Assembly (NCBI RefSeq): GCF_043195105.1
Contig: NZ_JBAFWO010000014.1
Reading direction: 5' to 3' (one strand)
DNA: 64,000 nt
Origin: NCEH01 sp002257205
GTDB taxonomy: Bacteria > Pseudomonadota > Alphaproteobacteria > Rhizobiales > Xanthobacteraceae
The stretch's first letter is position 1, and each line of letters opens with the position of its first letter. The notes beneath the pieces were generated by a model that was not told the DNA's origin, did no database searches, and saw nothing but the letters and a program-made list of their open reading frames with translations. The position numbers were made by a program, and so were the translations under genes. Positions 42,933 through 52,838 of this stretch are shown here, piece after piece.

Positions 42933-44909
42933 ATGGTTACCCTGACTTTCCCCGATGGCGCCCAGCGCGAGTTCGCCCCCGGCACCACGGGCGCCGATGT
43001 GGCCGGCGCCATTTCCAAATCGCTGGCCAAGAAGTCCGTCGCGATCGTCCTCAACGAGACGCTGACCGACCTCTCCGACCCCATCCTCGAGGATGCCCGC
43101 ATCCAGATCGTCACCCGCGACGATCCCCGCGCGCTGGAGCTGATCCGGCACGACGCGGCCCATGTGCTCGCCGAGGCGGTGCAGAGCCTCTATCCCGGGA
43201 CCCAGGTGACCATCGGTCCGGTGATCGAGAACGGCTTCTATTACGATTTCGCCCGAAATGAGCCTTTCACCACCGATGATCTGCCGAAGATCGAGGCGAA
43301 GATGCGCGAAATCATCGCCAAGGATCGCCCCTTCACCAAGGAGGTCTGGTCCCGCGAGGAGGCCAAGCGCGTGTTCGCCGCGAAGGGCGAAGCGTTCAAG
43401 GTGGAATTGGTGGACGTCATTCCCGAGGGCCAGGATCTGAAAATCTACAAGCAGGGGGAATGGTTTGACCTCTGCCGCGGCCCCCACATGCCGTCCACCG
43501 GCAAGGTCGGCAACGCCTTCAAGCTGATGAAGGTGGCCGGCGCCTATTGGCGCGGCGACAGCAACAATCCCATGCTAACCCGCATCTACGGCACCGCCTG
43601 GCACGACCAAGCCGCCCTGGATGCCTATCTCCATCGCCTGGAGGAAGCGGAAAAGCGCGACCATCGCCGCCTCGGCCGGGAGATGGATCTGTTTCACTTC
43701 CAGGAGGAGGGGCCGGGCACGGTGTTCTGGCATTCCAAGGGCTGGACCCTGTTCCAGAACCTGGTCGCCTATATGCGCCGCCGCCTGAAGGTGGAATATG
43801 CCGAGGTGAACGCCCCGCAGGTGTTGGACAAGTCACTGTGGGAGACTTCAGGCCATTGGGGCTGGTACAAGGAGAATATGTTCAAGGTGCAGTCGGCCGG
43901 TGACGACACCGAGGACGAGCGCGTGTTCGCGCTCAAGCCCATGAACTGCCCCGGGCACGTGCAGATCTTCAAGCACGGGCTGAAATCCTATCGCGACCTG
44001 CCGCTGCGCCTCGCCGAATTCGGTGCCGTGCATCGCTACGAGCCCTCGGGCGCGCTGCACGGGCTGATGCGCGTGCGCGGCTTTACCCAGGACGATGCCC
44101 ACATCTTCTGCACCGAGGAGCAGATGGCGGCCGAGTGCCTGAAGATCAACGATCTGATCCTCTCCACCTATGCCGACTTCGGGTTCGACGAAATCATCGT
44201 CAAGCTTTCCACGCGGCCGGATAAGCGGGTCGGCTCGGACGCGGTGTGGGATCATGCGGAGGACGTGATGATGCGCGTTCTCAAGCAGATCGAGGAACAG
44301 TCCGGCGGCAAGATCAAGACCGGCATTCTGCCGGGCGAGGGCGCGTTCTACGGGCCGAAGTTCGAATACACCCTGAGCGATGCCATCGGCCGGGAATGGC
44401 AGTGCGGCACCACCCAGGTGGACTTCAACCTGCCGGAGCGCTTCGGTGCCTTCTATGTGGACGCCGATGGGCAGAAGAAGACGCCGGTGATGATCCACCG
44501 CGCCATCTGCGGGTCCATGGAGCGCTTCACCGGCATATTGATCGAGCATTTCGCCGGGCATTTTCCGCTCTGGCTCGCGCCGGTGCAGGTGGTGGTGGCG
44601 ACCATCACCTCTGAAGCGGACGATTATGCCGCCGAGGTGACCGCGGCGGCGCGCGCCCGCGATCTGCGGGTGGAAAAGGACATTCGCAACGAGAAGATCA
44701 ACTACAAGGTGCGCGAGCATTCGCTGGCCAAGGTGCCGGTGCTGCTGGTGGCCGGAAAGAAGGAAGCGGCGGAGGGGACGGTCTCGATCCGCCGGCTCGG
44801 CAGCCCGGACCAGGTCTCGATGCCGCTCGGTGCCGCCCTGGACCTGCTGGCGGGTGAGGCGGTGCCGCCGGACCTCCAGCGCCGCGCGGCTGTGAGCCAC
44901 GCCGCGTGA
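42933..44909 (+). CDS. thrS: Threonine-tRNA ligase
   Basis: A 658-residue class II synthetase. Domains: TGS (1-62, TLTFPDGAQREF), editing/SAD domain (about 65-225, HDAAHVLAEAV with the zinc-like HxxxH), catalytic core (about 240-535) and anticodon-binding domain (about 545-645). Motif 2 lies around EFGAVHRYEPSGALHGLMRVRGFTQDD and motif 3 at HRAICGSMERFTGILIE; zinc ligands are Cys in MNCPGH and the core His residues. AGGAGAAGACCT sits before ATG 42933. The tRNA-Thr(UGU) gene is 14 kb to the right on the other strand. Confidence 0.97.
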   Translation: MVTLTFPDGAQREFAPGTTGADVAGAISKSLAKKSVAIVLNETLTDLSDPILEDARIQIVTRDDPRALELIRHDAAHVLAEAVQSLYPGTQVTIGPVIENGFYYDFARNEPFTTDDLPKIEAKMREIIAKDRPFTKEVWSREEAKRVFAAKGEAFKVELVDVIPEGQDLKIYKQGEWFDLCRGPHMPSTGKVGNAFKLMKVAGAYWRGDSNNPMLTRIYGTAWHDQAALDAYLHRLEEAEKRDHRRLGREMDLFHFQEEGPGTVFWHSKGWTLFQNLVAYMRRRLKVEYAEVNAPQVLDKSLWETSGHWGWYKENMFKVQSAGDDTEDERVFALKPMNCPGHVQIFKHGLKSYRDLPLRLAEFGAVHRYEPSGALHGLMRVRGFTQDDAHIFCTEEQMAAECLKINDLILSTYADFGFDEIIVKLSTRPDKRVGSDAVWDHAEDVMMRVLKQIEEQSGGKIKTGILPGEGAFYGPKFEYTLSDAIGREWQCGTTQVDFNLPERFGAFYVDADGQKKTPVMIHRAICGSMERFTGILIEHFAGHFPLWLAPVQVVVATITSEADDYAAEVTAAARARDLRVEKDIRNEKINYKVREHSLAKVPVLLVAGKKEAAEGTVSIRRLGSPDQVSMPLGAALDLLAGEAVPPDLQRRAAVSHAA

Positions 44910-44963
44910 ATGGCGTCGCGAGCCATCCCCCGTGAAGGTCCGTTGAGCCTACGCTGAAACGAC

Positions 44964-44989
44964 AGACCCGGCTGCCTGCGGCCGGGTCT
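44964..44989 (+). terminator. Putative terminator after thrS
   Basis: AGACCCGGC - TGCCTGCG - GCCGGGTCT is a perfect 9-bp stem 55 nt past the thrS stop. It is not followed by a T run, so it may need Rho or be a weak terminator. Confidence 0.5.
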
Positions 44990-45307
44990 CTGGCGCCGGA
45001 CCCGCTGCGCCGCTTTCCGGAACGGCCGCGTGAGGCAGGGTGTGCTCGCCCTTGATCGCGTGGCATTCAGCGCAGCCGCGGGGGTGGAACTCTTTGGCTC
45101 TCATCGTGAATCCGATGGCTTCTCCCGCCGGTCCTCTTTAGCTTCGCATGAGGATTCGGGATGGCGGATGAAGGGCCGAAGCGTCCGGGCGGTCGTTCGG
45201 GCGGTTGTTTCAGCGCTGCATCTTCGTTCATCGCGCCTTTTTTATTGCTCCGCTTCGACTTCTCGGCGGATTGAGCCGCATACGGGCTTCGCGGCCGGGC
45301 GGTTTTG
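44990..45307. other. Intergenic region before the outer-membrane protein gene
   Basis: About 320 nt without a supported gene; it carries the promoter side of the outer-membrane protein at 45308. Nothing further recognised. Confidence 0.4.
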
Positions 45308-46189
45308 ATGAGGGCGCGCATGAACAGGACATTTTCCGTCTTGGCGATAGCGGGGGCGCTGGCAGCGATCGGGCCAAGCGGCGGCGCGAACGCGCAGTCC
45401 ACCAGCGTGCCGAACAGCGGCTTCTTCGTCGGCGCGGGCGCGAGCTTCAATTCCACGCAGTTCACCGATCAATTGCTCTATTCGCAGGGCGTCTCCAGGA
45501 TTTATCAGGGCGGCGTGCAGGTGGGGGCTGGCTCCGCCGGCGGGGCCGTGATCCCCGATTTCGGCAATGCCTCCACGTTCGCCGGGACCGGGCAAGCGGG
45601 CTATTTTCAACATCTTCAAGGGAGCGATTGGCTCTGGGGCGCAAAGGTTTCGTACAATTACCTTGGCGCCAGCGCCGAGAACAAGACACTGGCGGTGCCG
45701 CAGGCTGGTTCGTTCACCGGCAGCAGCCCGGACAGTTTCAGTGGCAATGTGGTGGTGCAGTCCTACACCACGAGCGTCACCAATCAGCTGGCATTGATCC
45801 CCTTCGTCGGGCGGTCGTTTGAGAAGAGCTTCGTGTATCTTGGCGCGGGGCCGACATTGTCCCAGGTCAAGCACGACATGAACGGCACCATCGGATTTGC
45901 CGCCATCAACGGCAGCCACTTCAACATCACGGGCACGCCGGCGAACTTCTCGTCCTCGCAATGGGTACTCGGCGGCGCGGCGGTGGTTGGCGCCACTTAT
46001 TTCTTCGCACAGACTTGGTTTTTGGATCTCAGCTATACCTATGCTGTAACGCAGACGAAGACGAATACCTACGGCGGGCCGTTTTCCAGTTCGACCGACG
46101 GCTATGACGATATCGGAATTCTGAGCGGATACTTTTCCGGTGGCACGACAACGCACGCGCTGACGATCTCGCTCAATAAGACGTTCTGA
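45308..46189 (+). CDS. Outer-membrane beta-barrel protein
   Basis: About 293 residues with a signal peptide (RTFSVLAIAGALAAIG...ANAQS) and alternating-hydrophobic strands that end in ...HALTISLNKTF with terminal Phe, the mark of outer-membrane barrels. Strands such as GFFVGAGASFN, WLWGAKVSYNYLG and WFLDLSYTYAV resemble the OmpA/OprF-like or porin-like small barrel families of Alphaproteobacteria. The pore function is not known. Met at 45320 (MNRTFSVL) is an equally good start. An autotransporter gene follows on the same strand after about 250 nt. Confidence 0.8.
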   Translation: MRARMNRTFSVLAIAGALAAIGPSGGANAQSTSVPNSGFFVGAGASFNSTQFTDQLLYSQGVSRIYQGGVQVGAGSAGGAVIPDFGNASTFAGTGQAGYFQHLQGSDWLWGAKVSYNYLGASAENKTLAVPQAGSFTGSSPDSFSGNVVVQSYTTSVTNQLALIPFVGRSFEKSFVYLGAGPTLSQVKHDMNGTIGFAAINGSHFNITGTPANFSSSQWVLGGAAVVGATYFFAQTWFLDLSYTYAVTQTKTNTYGGPFSSSTDGYDDIGILSGYFSGGTTTHALTISLNKTF

Positions 46190-46437
46190 GTCGAAAGGCC
46201 GGGGGTAATCGGTTCCTCTTTTTCCGTGCAGCGCACGATTCCTGAAATCAGGATGCAATGCAACAAAATGGCTTTATGCAGGGAAACTCTGGATCGACTG
46301 TGTTCAAAAGAGCACGCGCTCGTCGGTTTTACAGTCGCTGACGTGGTGTGTCGCGAATTAAAGCCATATCACTGGATTTCATCTGCGGCTCTGTTAATGA
46401 TTTTAGCGTTGTGGTTTTGGGTTGGGAATTGCTCGTC

Positions 46438-49422
46438 ATGAATAAGGCTGCCATTCGCGGACGCTTGCTGTCGTCCTGTGCGTATTTTTCCATGGCCGGC
46501 CTTGCCGCGTGCGCCTTTGGCGCGCAAGCCAATGCCCAGCCGCCGGCGCCGGCACCCACCCCCTATACGACGCTGAATTACGGCGCGACCGGCACCTTCC
46601 TGACCGGCATTCGCGGCAATACGATTGTCGGCAATTACGTGGTGCCCGGCACCACCGCCACCGGAGGGCTGCTGTACAATATGACATCCGGTCAGTGGTC
46701 GGCCATGCCGGTCGCCACGGCCAATGGGGTGAATTATCCCGGCGCCATCGGCTCGTCGCCGTATGGGCCGAGCTTCGGCAACCAGGGCGGCGTGCTGCGC
46801 ACCGTGGGCAGCTATATCACCGCGGCGTCTTCGCCCTACGATCTCAGCTATCTCTATGATGGGGCGGCAGCGCCGAACCAGCAGATCACCCAGCTGGCGT
46901 ATCCCAGCGCGCCCGGCAACCCGACCCTCTACACCATTGCCCACAGCACGTTCGGCGACCAGGTGGTGGGCAATTACGACACCCGCCTCGCGACCGGCAA
47001 TTCGATGATCTACACGATCTCGACCGGCACCTATGTGACCAACAACAAGCCCGGCGCGGCCAGCACCACCGCCTATGGCGTCTATGGCAACATGATCGCC
47101 GGGGGCTATTTCGATGTGCCGGGCGGCGGCATCGGCGCCGAGCACGGCTATCTCTACAACCAGACTACCGGCACCTGGGCGACCTACGACCATCCCGGCG
47201 CCGTGGTCACGCATCTGGAAGGCATCACCGGCGCCGGGCGTTCCGGCGAATATAATATGGTGGCCGACTGGGTGACGGTGGACGGCGAAGTGCATGCCGG
47301 CGTGCTGCATGTGGACGCGCTGGGCATCCCCACCTGGTACGAAATCAATATCCCGGGCGCGTCGCTCGTGTCCTCGAACTCGGCCTATGGCGATACGGTT
47401 GTGGGCATTTATCTCACCCCCGGCTCCACCACGCCCAACGGCTATGTCGCCACCATCGCGGGCATCTACAATCCCATCCGCAACACCGGTACGCTGACCT
47501 CAAGCGCCGACAATTCCGCCGCGTTGTCCGGCAGCATCGGCGACGACATCGTCAACAGCGGCACTGTCAAGGTCAGCGGCAATGGCGGCGTCGGCATGCG
47601 CGGCGAGACCTATGGCGTGCTCACCAACACCGGCACCGTCACGTCCAGCGGCATCGCGGGCGCGGCGGTGGACCTGCACGGTCTCTACGGCACCTTCCTG
47701 AACTACGGCACCTTGCAGACGACCATCGAGTCCGACGCCGTGCGGAGCGGCCTCGACGCCAGCGGTACCGTCATCGTCAATATGGGCATCATCGACGGCC
47801 GCATCGCCGCGACGGCGGGGCTGGACAAGAGGTTCGAGAACAGCGGCTGGCTCGGCGTCAGCGGCAACGGGCCGTCGATCACCCATCTGTTCGGCGGCAC
47901 CTTCGTCCAAACCTCGGCCGGCACGCTCTCCTTGCGGGTCACGCCCGGCAGCAACGACTTCTTCGGCATAACCGGCGTGGCGCGGCTCGCCGGCACGCTG
48001 GAGGTACCCTTCCTCACCTCGACGCTGTCCAATAGCTACACCTTGCTCGCCGCAACGGGCGGCACGACGGGCGGGTTCGAGACGCTGACCACGCCCGGCC
48101 TGCCCACCTATGTGAGCGCGGCGCTCGCCTATTCCGGCACCACCGTGGCGCTGAACCTGACCTCGCAGATGGCCCGGCAGGCCGGCCTCACGGCCAACCA
48201 GTCCGCCGTCGGCGGCGCGGTGGATCTCGGCTTCAACAGCGGTATCCTGCCGAACGCTGCGACCCCCGGCGCTGCGGCGCTCAACGGCCTCTACAGCCTG
48301 AGCGCAAGCCAGCTTCCGGCGGTTCTGAAGGGGCTCTCGGGCGAAGCCTATGCCAGCGAGCAATCGGTCCTGATCGGCGACGGCATCTACGGCCGGCAGG
48401 CGGTGATGGACCGTCTGCGTCAGGGCGCTTATGCCGGCCAGTCCGGGGCGATGGGGGCGCTCGCCTATGGCGGGCCGGCGGCCATGTCCTTTGCCGGTCC
48501 GGAAGCCGCCGCGCAGCCGGCGCCCACCACCGCGCTTGGCGCACTGGCCTATGCCACCAAGGCGCCGGCCGTCGCTCCGGATCCCACCACCGGCAGCACC
48601 ACCATTTGGGCGCAGGGCTTCGGCGGCTGGACCAATCTCGACGGCAACGGCAATGCCTCCAGCGTGAGCGAGAGCATCGGCGGCATCATTTCCGGCGCCG
48701 ACATCCGCGCCGGCGACTGGCGCATCGGCGCGGCGCTCGGCTATTCCCAGTCGAACGCCAATGTGGACGCGGTGGCGAGTTCCACCGAGGTCAACAGCAT
48801 GCTGCTGGCGCTCTATGCCGGCACCAGCGCGGGCCCGTGGAACCTGCGCCTCGGCGCGAGCTATGCCTTCAACCAGATCGATGCGACGCGCACCGTCTTC
48901 GTGCCGGGCCTCGCCCAGCAAGCCAATGCGCAATATGACGGCGGCACCGCGCAGGTGTTCGGCGAGGTCGGCTACGGCTTCGCGGTCCAGCAGGTCGCGT
49001 TCGAGCCGTTCGCGGGCCTTGCCTGGGTGCAGCTCAACACCGATAGTTTTGCCGAGAGCGGCGCGGTGGCGGGTCTGTCCGGTGCGTCGGCTTCGGCTGG
49101 GGTGGGTTATTCCTCGCTCGGCCTGCGAGCCGCGACGTCGATCGCGCTCTCCAACGGCATGGTGCTGGCGCCCCACGCCTCGGCGGCCTGGCAATATGCC
49201 TTCGGGGATCTCGACCCCACCGCGCAGCTCGCCCTGCGTGCCCTGCCGGGTGCGAATTTCACGGTCGGCGGCGTGCCGCTGGCGGAAAATACCGCGCTGC
49301 TGGAAGTGGGCGCGGATCTCAACCTATCGGCCCAGGCCCGTGTCGGCCTGTCCTATGTCGGCCAGTTCGCCGACGGCGTCAGCGTCAATGCCCTCCAGGC
49401 CAATATCGCCTGGAGGTTCTGA
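46438..49422 (+). CDS. Autotransporter with repeat-rich passenger
   Basis: A 994-residue type Va secretion protein. Signal peptide: NKAAIRGRLLSSCAYFSMAGLAACAFGAQANA. The first 340 residues of the passenger hold five or six repeats of about 55-65 residues with the pattern G(N/D)xIVGNY ... G-x-LYN-xx-TGTW, reminiscent of HAF/propeller-type blades. A beta-helical stretch with NTGTLTSS, NSGTVKVSG and NTGTVTSSG turns follows (about 345-500), then a linker and the autotransporter barrel (about 720-994, from TTIWAQGFGGW to the terminal ...ANIAWRF). Upstream AT-rich sequence separates it from the barrel protein. The cargo function is unknown. Confidence 0.88.
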   Translation: MNKAAIRGRLLSSCAYFSMAGLAACAFGAQANAQPPAPAPTPYTTLNYGATGTFLTGIRGNTIVGNYVVPGTTATGGLLYNMTSGQWSAMPVATANGVNYPGAIGSSPYGPSFGNQGGVLRTVGSYITAASSPYDLSYLYDGAAAPNQQITQLAYPSAPGNPTLYTIAHSTFGDQVVGNYDTRLATGNSMIYTISTGTYVTNNKPGAASTTAYGVYGNMIAGGYFDVPGGGIGAEHGYLYNQTTGTWATYDHPGAVVTHLEGITGAGRSGEYNMVADWVTVDGEVHAGVLHVDALGIPTWYEINIPGASLVSSNSAYGDTVVGIYLTPGSTTPNGYVATIAGIYNPIRNTGTLTSSADNSAALSGSIGDDIVNSGTVKVSGNGGVGMRGETYGVLTNTGTVTSSGIAGAAVDLHGLYGTFLNYGTLQTTIESDAVRSGLDASGTVIVNMGIIDGRIAATAGLDKRFENSGWLGVSGNGPSITHLFGGTFVQTSAGTLSLRVTPGSNDFFGITGVARLAGTLEVPFLTSTLSNSYTLLAATGGTTGGFETLTTPGLPTYVSAALAYSGTTVALNLTSQMARQAGLTANQSAVGGAVDLGFNSGILPNAATPGAAALNGLYSLSASQLPAVLKGLSGEAYASEQSVLIGDGIYGRQAVMDRLRQGAYAGQSGAMGALAYGGPAAMSFAGPEAAAQPAPTTALGALAYATKAPAVAPDPTTGSTTIWAQGFGGWTNLDGNGNASSVSESIGGIISGADIRAGDWRIGAALGYSQSNANVDAVASSTEVNSMLLALYAGTSAGPWNLRLGASYAFNQIDATRTVFVPGLAQQANAQYDGGTAQVFGEVGYGFAVQQVAFEPFAGLAWVQLNTDSFAESGAVAGLSGASASAGVGYSSLGLRAATSIALSNGMVLAPHASAAWQYAFGDLDPTAQLALRALPGANFTVGGVPLAENTALLEVGADLNLSAQARVGLSYVGQFADGVSVNALQANIAWRF

Positions 49423-49466
49423 CCGCCCATCCCGCGTGCCCGGCGGCGACGCGTCGCCGGGACGGG

Positions 49467-49943
49467 TCAGGAATCGCGCACGGCGCTGAGCAGCCGGTCG
49501 CCGAACAGCATGAAGATCACGCCCGCCATGATGATGAGGGCGCCCACCAGCTTCACCGGGGTCAGCCTGCGCTCGATCAGCCCCACCAGCCCGTAATGGT
49601 CGAGCGCCAGCGATGAGATGAGCTGGCCGCAGATCACCAGCGCCAGCAGGCTGGCGAGGCCGATCTTCGGAACCAGATAGATCGAGCCGATGATGAAGGC
49701 GGCCCCGAGAAACCCGCCGCACAGCTTCCACAGCGGCTGGCCGGGAAGTGCCGCGAGCGCCGCGGGAATGCCGCCCTGCGCCACGGCGACGACGGTGAGG
49801 AATATGGTGCCCACCAGGAACGAGAACAGGGCGGCGAGAATGGTGTTGTGACCGAAGGCCTGGGCGAGCTGGTTGTTGATGGGCGCCTGAAGCGAGATGC
49901 ACGCCCCGATGATGAAGGCGGCGGCCAGATAGAGGGTCGTCAC
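49467..49943 (-). CDS. DMT family transporter (DUF606/YdcZ-like)
   Basis: A 158-residue protein with five membrane helices, matching the DMT-superfamily DUF606 type: the start TTLYLAAAFIIGACISLQAPINNQLA, then ALFSFLVGTIFLTVV, WKLCGGFLGAAFIIGSIYLVPKIG and GALIIMAGVIFMLFG. The C-terminal Q-L-I-S-S segment is typical. The GTG at 49943 with GGAG 8 nt upstream is chosen; the frame above is not hydrophobic. Such proteins often work as pairs, but only one is present. Substrate unknown. It follows the next leftward gene after 37 nt. Confidence 0.82.
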   Translation of the reverse strand: MTTLYLAAAFIIGACISLQAPINNQLAQAFGHNTILAALFSFLVGTIFLTVVAVAQGGIPAALAALPGQPLWKLCGGFLGAAFIIGSIYLVPKIGLASLLALVICGQLISSLALDHYGLVGLIERRLTPVKLVGALIIMAGVIFMLFGDRLLSAVRDS

Positions 49944-49980
49944 AGGCAGGCTCCGGGTGCGGCGGAAGAGGGCGGCGGTC

Positions 49981-51000
49981 TCATTTGTTGATGACCTCGA
50001 CCTCGCGGTCCTTGCCCGCCTCCACCTTGAAGTCGCGGCTGATGACCTTTCCGTCATTGCGGGCAATTGCGGTATAGTCGCCCTCGCTGAGCACGACCGT
50101 GGGCAGGGCGCCGATGGATTCCTTGATGGAATCGCCGCCCGGCGTCACGATCGACCATTGGGTGTTGGCCTGGGCCTCCCCGCCTTTCTCCGCCACCAGC
50201 TTCAGCACGATTTGCGCGGCGCGGTGGTGGAAGGTGGCATCCGTGAGCTTGCCCGCCTGCACGTTGACGTCCGCGCGCACCACCGCATTGGCGTCGCCAT
50301 AGGTGGAGACCACGTGATACGTGCCTTCCGGCAGCAGCACCACGTCGCCGGCATTAGCGCCGCGATAATAGGGCTGGGTGGAGGTGCGGCCCTGGAGGAA
50401 CGAGCCTTCGTAAATGTCGAAGGTCAGCTTCTGGCCCGGAATGATCTTGGATTCCACGTCGGCCTCTAGCCGCAGGCCGCCCGCCGGCAGCACGAATTGT
50501 TCGCGACGTGCCACCGCACCCACTTGCAGCCGCTGGGCGGCGGTGGAAAACCCATAGGTGACATGAACGATATAGCCGCCGGGGTTGAGGAAGAACACCG
50601 GGGCGGGATCGGTGCTCTCGGCGACGAGGGGAAAGGCGCCGGAGGCTTCGGGCGTATCGGCGAACACGCGCCACATCAGCCCGTGGGGAATGGCGGGCCC
50701 GTCGGCGCTGAAGCGGGCGAACACGCCCACCGTGGTCTTGCCCGCCGGCGCGGCCGGAAGCACCGCGTGCGGTTCGCGGCTGGGGGCCTGCCCCTGCGGC
50801 GTGGTGCGCAGGCCGGGATTGGTGCCGAGCGCGGGCGGGGCGGAAAAGGCATCGATCGGCGGCGGCGCGGGGGAAGCGCCGGCAAACGGCATGGCCTGGC
50901 CGAAAGCCGCGCCATTCGCCAGCGCGGCGGCCACGAACGGGAGCAGCAAGGGAAACAGCCAGTTCCGCCGGCGGCGGGCGGCTTCGATCTTTCGGCGCAT
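49981..51000 (-). CDS. Secreted protein with carboxypeptidase-regulatory-like repeats
   Basis: About 339 residues with a signal peptide (WLFPLLLPFVAAALANGAAFGQA), a Pro/Ala-rich linker (to about 75) and three related beta-sandwich units. Each has a pattern of an NPGGYIVHVTYGF / LPEGTYHVVSTYG / LSEGDYTAIARND turn, reminiscent of carboxypeptidase-regulatory or prealbumin-like folds. It is probably periplasmic or surface-anchored; no enzymatic motif was found. Met at 51000 (MRRKIEA) is taken as start. No precise family known to me. Confidence 0.68.
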   Translation of the reverse strand: MRRKIEAARRRRNWLFPLLLPFVAAALANGAAFGQAMPFAGASPAPPPIDAFSAPPALGTNPGLRTTPQGQAPSREPHAVLPAAPAGKTTVGVFARFSADGPAIPHGLMWRVFADTPEASGAFPLVAESTDPAPVFFLNPGGYIVHVTYGFSTAAQRLQVGAVARREQFVLPAGGLRLEADVESKIIPGQKLTFDIYEGSFLQGRTSTQPYYRGANAGDVVLLPEGTYHVVSTYGDANAVVRADVNVQAGKLTDATFHHRAAQIVLKLVAEKGGEAQANTQWSIVTPGGDSIKESIGALPTVVLSEGDYTAIARNDGKVISRDFKVEAGKDREVEVINK

Positions 51001-51220
51001 GGCTCCTGACGTGCATCGAAACCGCGGCGGTTTCAAGTCACCACAACGACATTGCCCGTGTCCGCGCGCCGGCAGATCGCACAGGGAGCGCTATGTCGCT
51101 TTTGGCTGCCGCGCCCGGCGTGATAAGGCAGGCGCGGAAAATGTGGGCGTAGCCCTCCCTCGCCGCCCTTAGGCGCGGTGACCGGTGGGACCGTGCCGCG
51201 CGATTGCTTGAAGGTTTGCC

Positions 51221-51784
51221 ATGTCCGACATTCTTGAGGTGCTTCGCACCCGCCGTTCCACCCGCATTCTCGATTTCGCCGAGCCGGGGCCCTCGCCGGA
51301 GCATCTGCGCGACATGCTGACCATCGCCGCGCGCGTGCCGGACCATGGCAAGCTCGTGCCCTGGCGCTTCATCCTGCTGGAAGGCGAGGGGCGCGCCCGC
51401 GCCGGGGCCGCGCTCGCGGACGTGCTGACGCAGGTGGAGCCGAACGCGCCGCCGCGCCGCGTGGAGGACGAGCGCAACCGCTTCCTGCGCGCGCCCGTGG
51501 TGGTGGCGGTGGTCTCCAGCGCCGCGACCCATGTGAAGATCCCGGAAATCGAGCAAGTCTTTTCCTCCGCCGCGGTGGTGGAAAACCTGCTGATCGCGGC
51601 GACCGCGCTCGGCTATGGCGTGACCTGGCTCACCGAATGGCCGGCTTATGAGCCCAAGGCCCGCGCGGCGCTTGGCCTTGCCGAGCATGAGCGCATCACC
51701 GGCTTCGTCTATATCGGCACCGCGACTCAGAAGCTGGAGGATCGCCCCCGTCCGAACCTCGACGAGATCGTCACCCGCTTCTGA
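51221..51784 (+). CDS. Nitroreductase family protein
   Basis: A 187-residue FMN-dependent oxidoreductase of the nitroreductase/YdjA type. RRSTRILDFAEP is the FMN-phosphate-binding start, ARVPDHGKLVPWRFILLEG the isoalloxazine region, and the C-terminal TERPWPAYEPKARAALGL-like stretch plus GFVYIGTA closes the dimer site. It reduces nitroaromatics, quinones or enones using NAD(P)H. A second gene (RgpF-like) follows on the same strand after 47 nt. Start ATG 51221 follows AAGGTTTGCC. Confidence 0.9.
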   Translation: MSDILEVLRTRRSTRILDFAEPGPSPEHLRDMLTIAARVPDHGKLVPWRFILLEGEGRARAGAALADVLTQVEPNAPPRRVEDERNRFLRAPVVVAVVSSAATHVKIPEIEQVFSSAAVVENLLIAATALGYGVTWLTEWPAYEPKARAALGLAEHERITGFVYIGTATQKLEDRPRPNLDEIVTRF

Positions 51785-51831
51785 GCTGTGGCGGCGGTTC
51801 GCCCGAGGGTTGGCGCCAGGGAGAGCAGGCG

Positions 51832-52818
51832 ATGGTGTCGTTCAAGGCGCGGATGGAAGCGTCCAAGCAATTGCTGATCGCCGCGCTGGATGTGAGCGCG
51901 CGGGTCAATCCCGTGCGCCGCATCCGCAAGGCGCTGCGGCTATTGTCCACCGTGTCCGCCGCGCCGGTGCAGGAGGATCGCGACGTGCTCGGCCCTGCGT
52001 TTCGCGCTGTGCGCCTGCCGGCGGCCTCGCTCTCCGGCGGCCCGGTGTGCCTGATGGTGACGGCGGCGGCGGACGGGCGGGTGTTCGGCCACACTCTTCG
52101 GCTGTGCGCAGATCTGCGGGCGAGCGGCATGCAGGTGGTGCTGATCATCGCCACCGACCGGCCGGACCTCGATTGTCTCGATCCCGGCCCTGACGTTGCC
52201 GACGCCGTGGTGACGCGGGAGAACCACGGCTATGATTTCGCTGCCTGGGCGGCCGCGCTGCGCTACCTGCCTGAGGTGTGGGCGGCGCCCGAGGTGCTGT
52301 TCGCCAATGACAGCGTCTATCATTCCACGGCGGCCCTCGCCGCGACGCTGGAGCGCCTGCGCAGCAGCCCTGCCGATGTGGCGGCCCTGACGCAGAGCGC
52401 GGAGCTTGCCCCCCATTTCCAGAGCTATCTGTTCCTCTACAAGGCGTCGGCGCTCGCCCATCCCGCCACGCGGGCTTTCTGGGGCGAGGTGCGCTCGCTC
52501 GGCGACAAGTTCCAGATCATCCGCGATTACGAGGTTGGGCAGCGCGCGGTGCTGGAACGCGCGGGGCTTGGTGTGGACATCCTGTTTCCGGGCACCCCCG
52601 GCGCGCAGGGCGAGAACCAGTTGCACCAGGGCTGGCGCGACCTGATCGCCGCCGGCTTCCCGTTCGTGAAGGTGCAGCTGCTGCGCGACAATCCCTATGG
52701 CGTGGACCTCGCCGGCTGGCGGGCCTTTCTCGACCGGGCGGATTTCGATGTGAAGGAGATCGCCTTTCACCTCGGCGCCGGGCGCGACGGTGCGGCGGCC
52801 TTGCTGGAAATGCGCTGA
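51832..52818 (+). CDS. RgpF-like rhamnan/glycan synthesis protein
   Basis: A 328-residue protein matching the RgpF (rhamnose-glucose polysaccharide assembly F) family. The core shows GRVFGHTLRLCADLRASGMQVVLI, TRENHGYDFAAWAAAL (the YDFAAW signature) and VLFANDSVYHST with a D-S pair, then SYLFLYKASALAH and an acidic end region. Members act in assembly or decoration of cell-surface polysaccharides. It is a neighbour of the AlgJ-like and MBOAT acetylation genes on the other strand, which supports a surface-glycan role for this stretch. Confidence 0.85.
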   Translation: MVSFKARMEASKQLLIAALDVSARVNPVRRIRKALRLLSTVSAAPVQEDRDVLGPAFRAVRLPAASLSGGPVCLMVTAAADGRVFGHTLRLCADLRASGMQVVLIIATDRPDLDCLDPGPDVADAVVTRENHGYDFAAWAAALRYLPEVWAAPEVLFANDSVYHSTAALAATLERLRSSPADVAALTQSAELAPHFQSYLFLYKASALAHPATRAFWGEVRSLGDKFQIIRDYEVGQRAVLERAGLGVDILFPGTPGAQGENQLHQGWRDLIAAGFPFVKVQLLRDNPYGVDLAGWRAFLDRADFDVKEIAFHLGAGRDGAAALLEMR

Positions 52819-52838
52819 CCTTCACGCGCTGAGATCTC

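Noticed and set aside
47500..49194. 564-codon minus-strand open frame in the autotransporter
   Set aside because: Antisense shadow of the barrel-encoding region.
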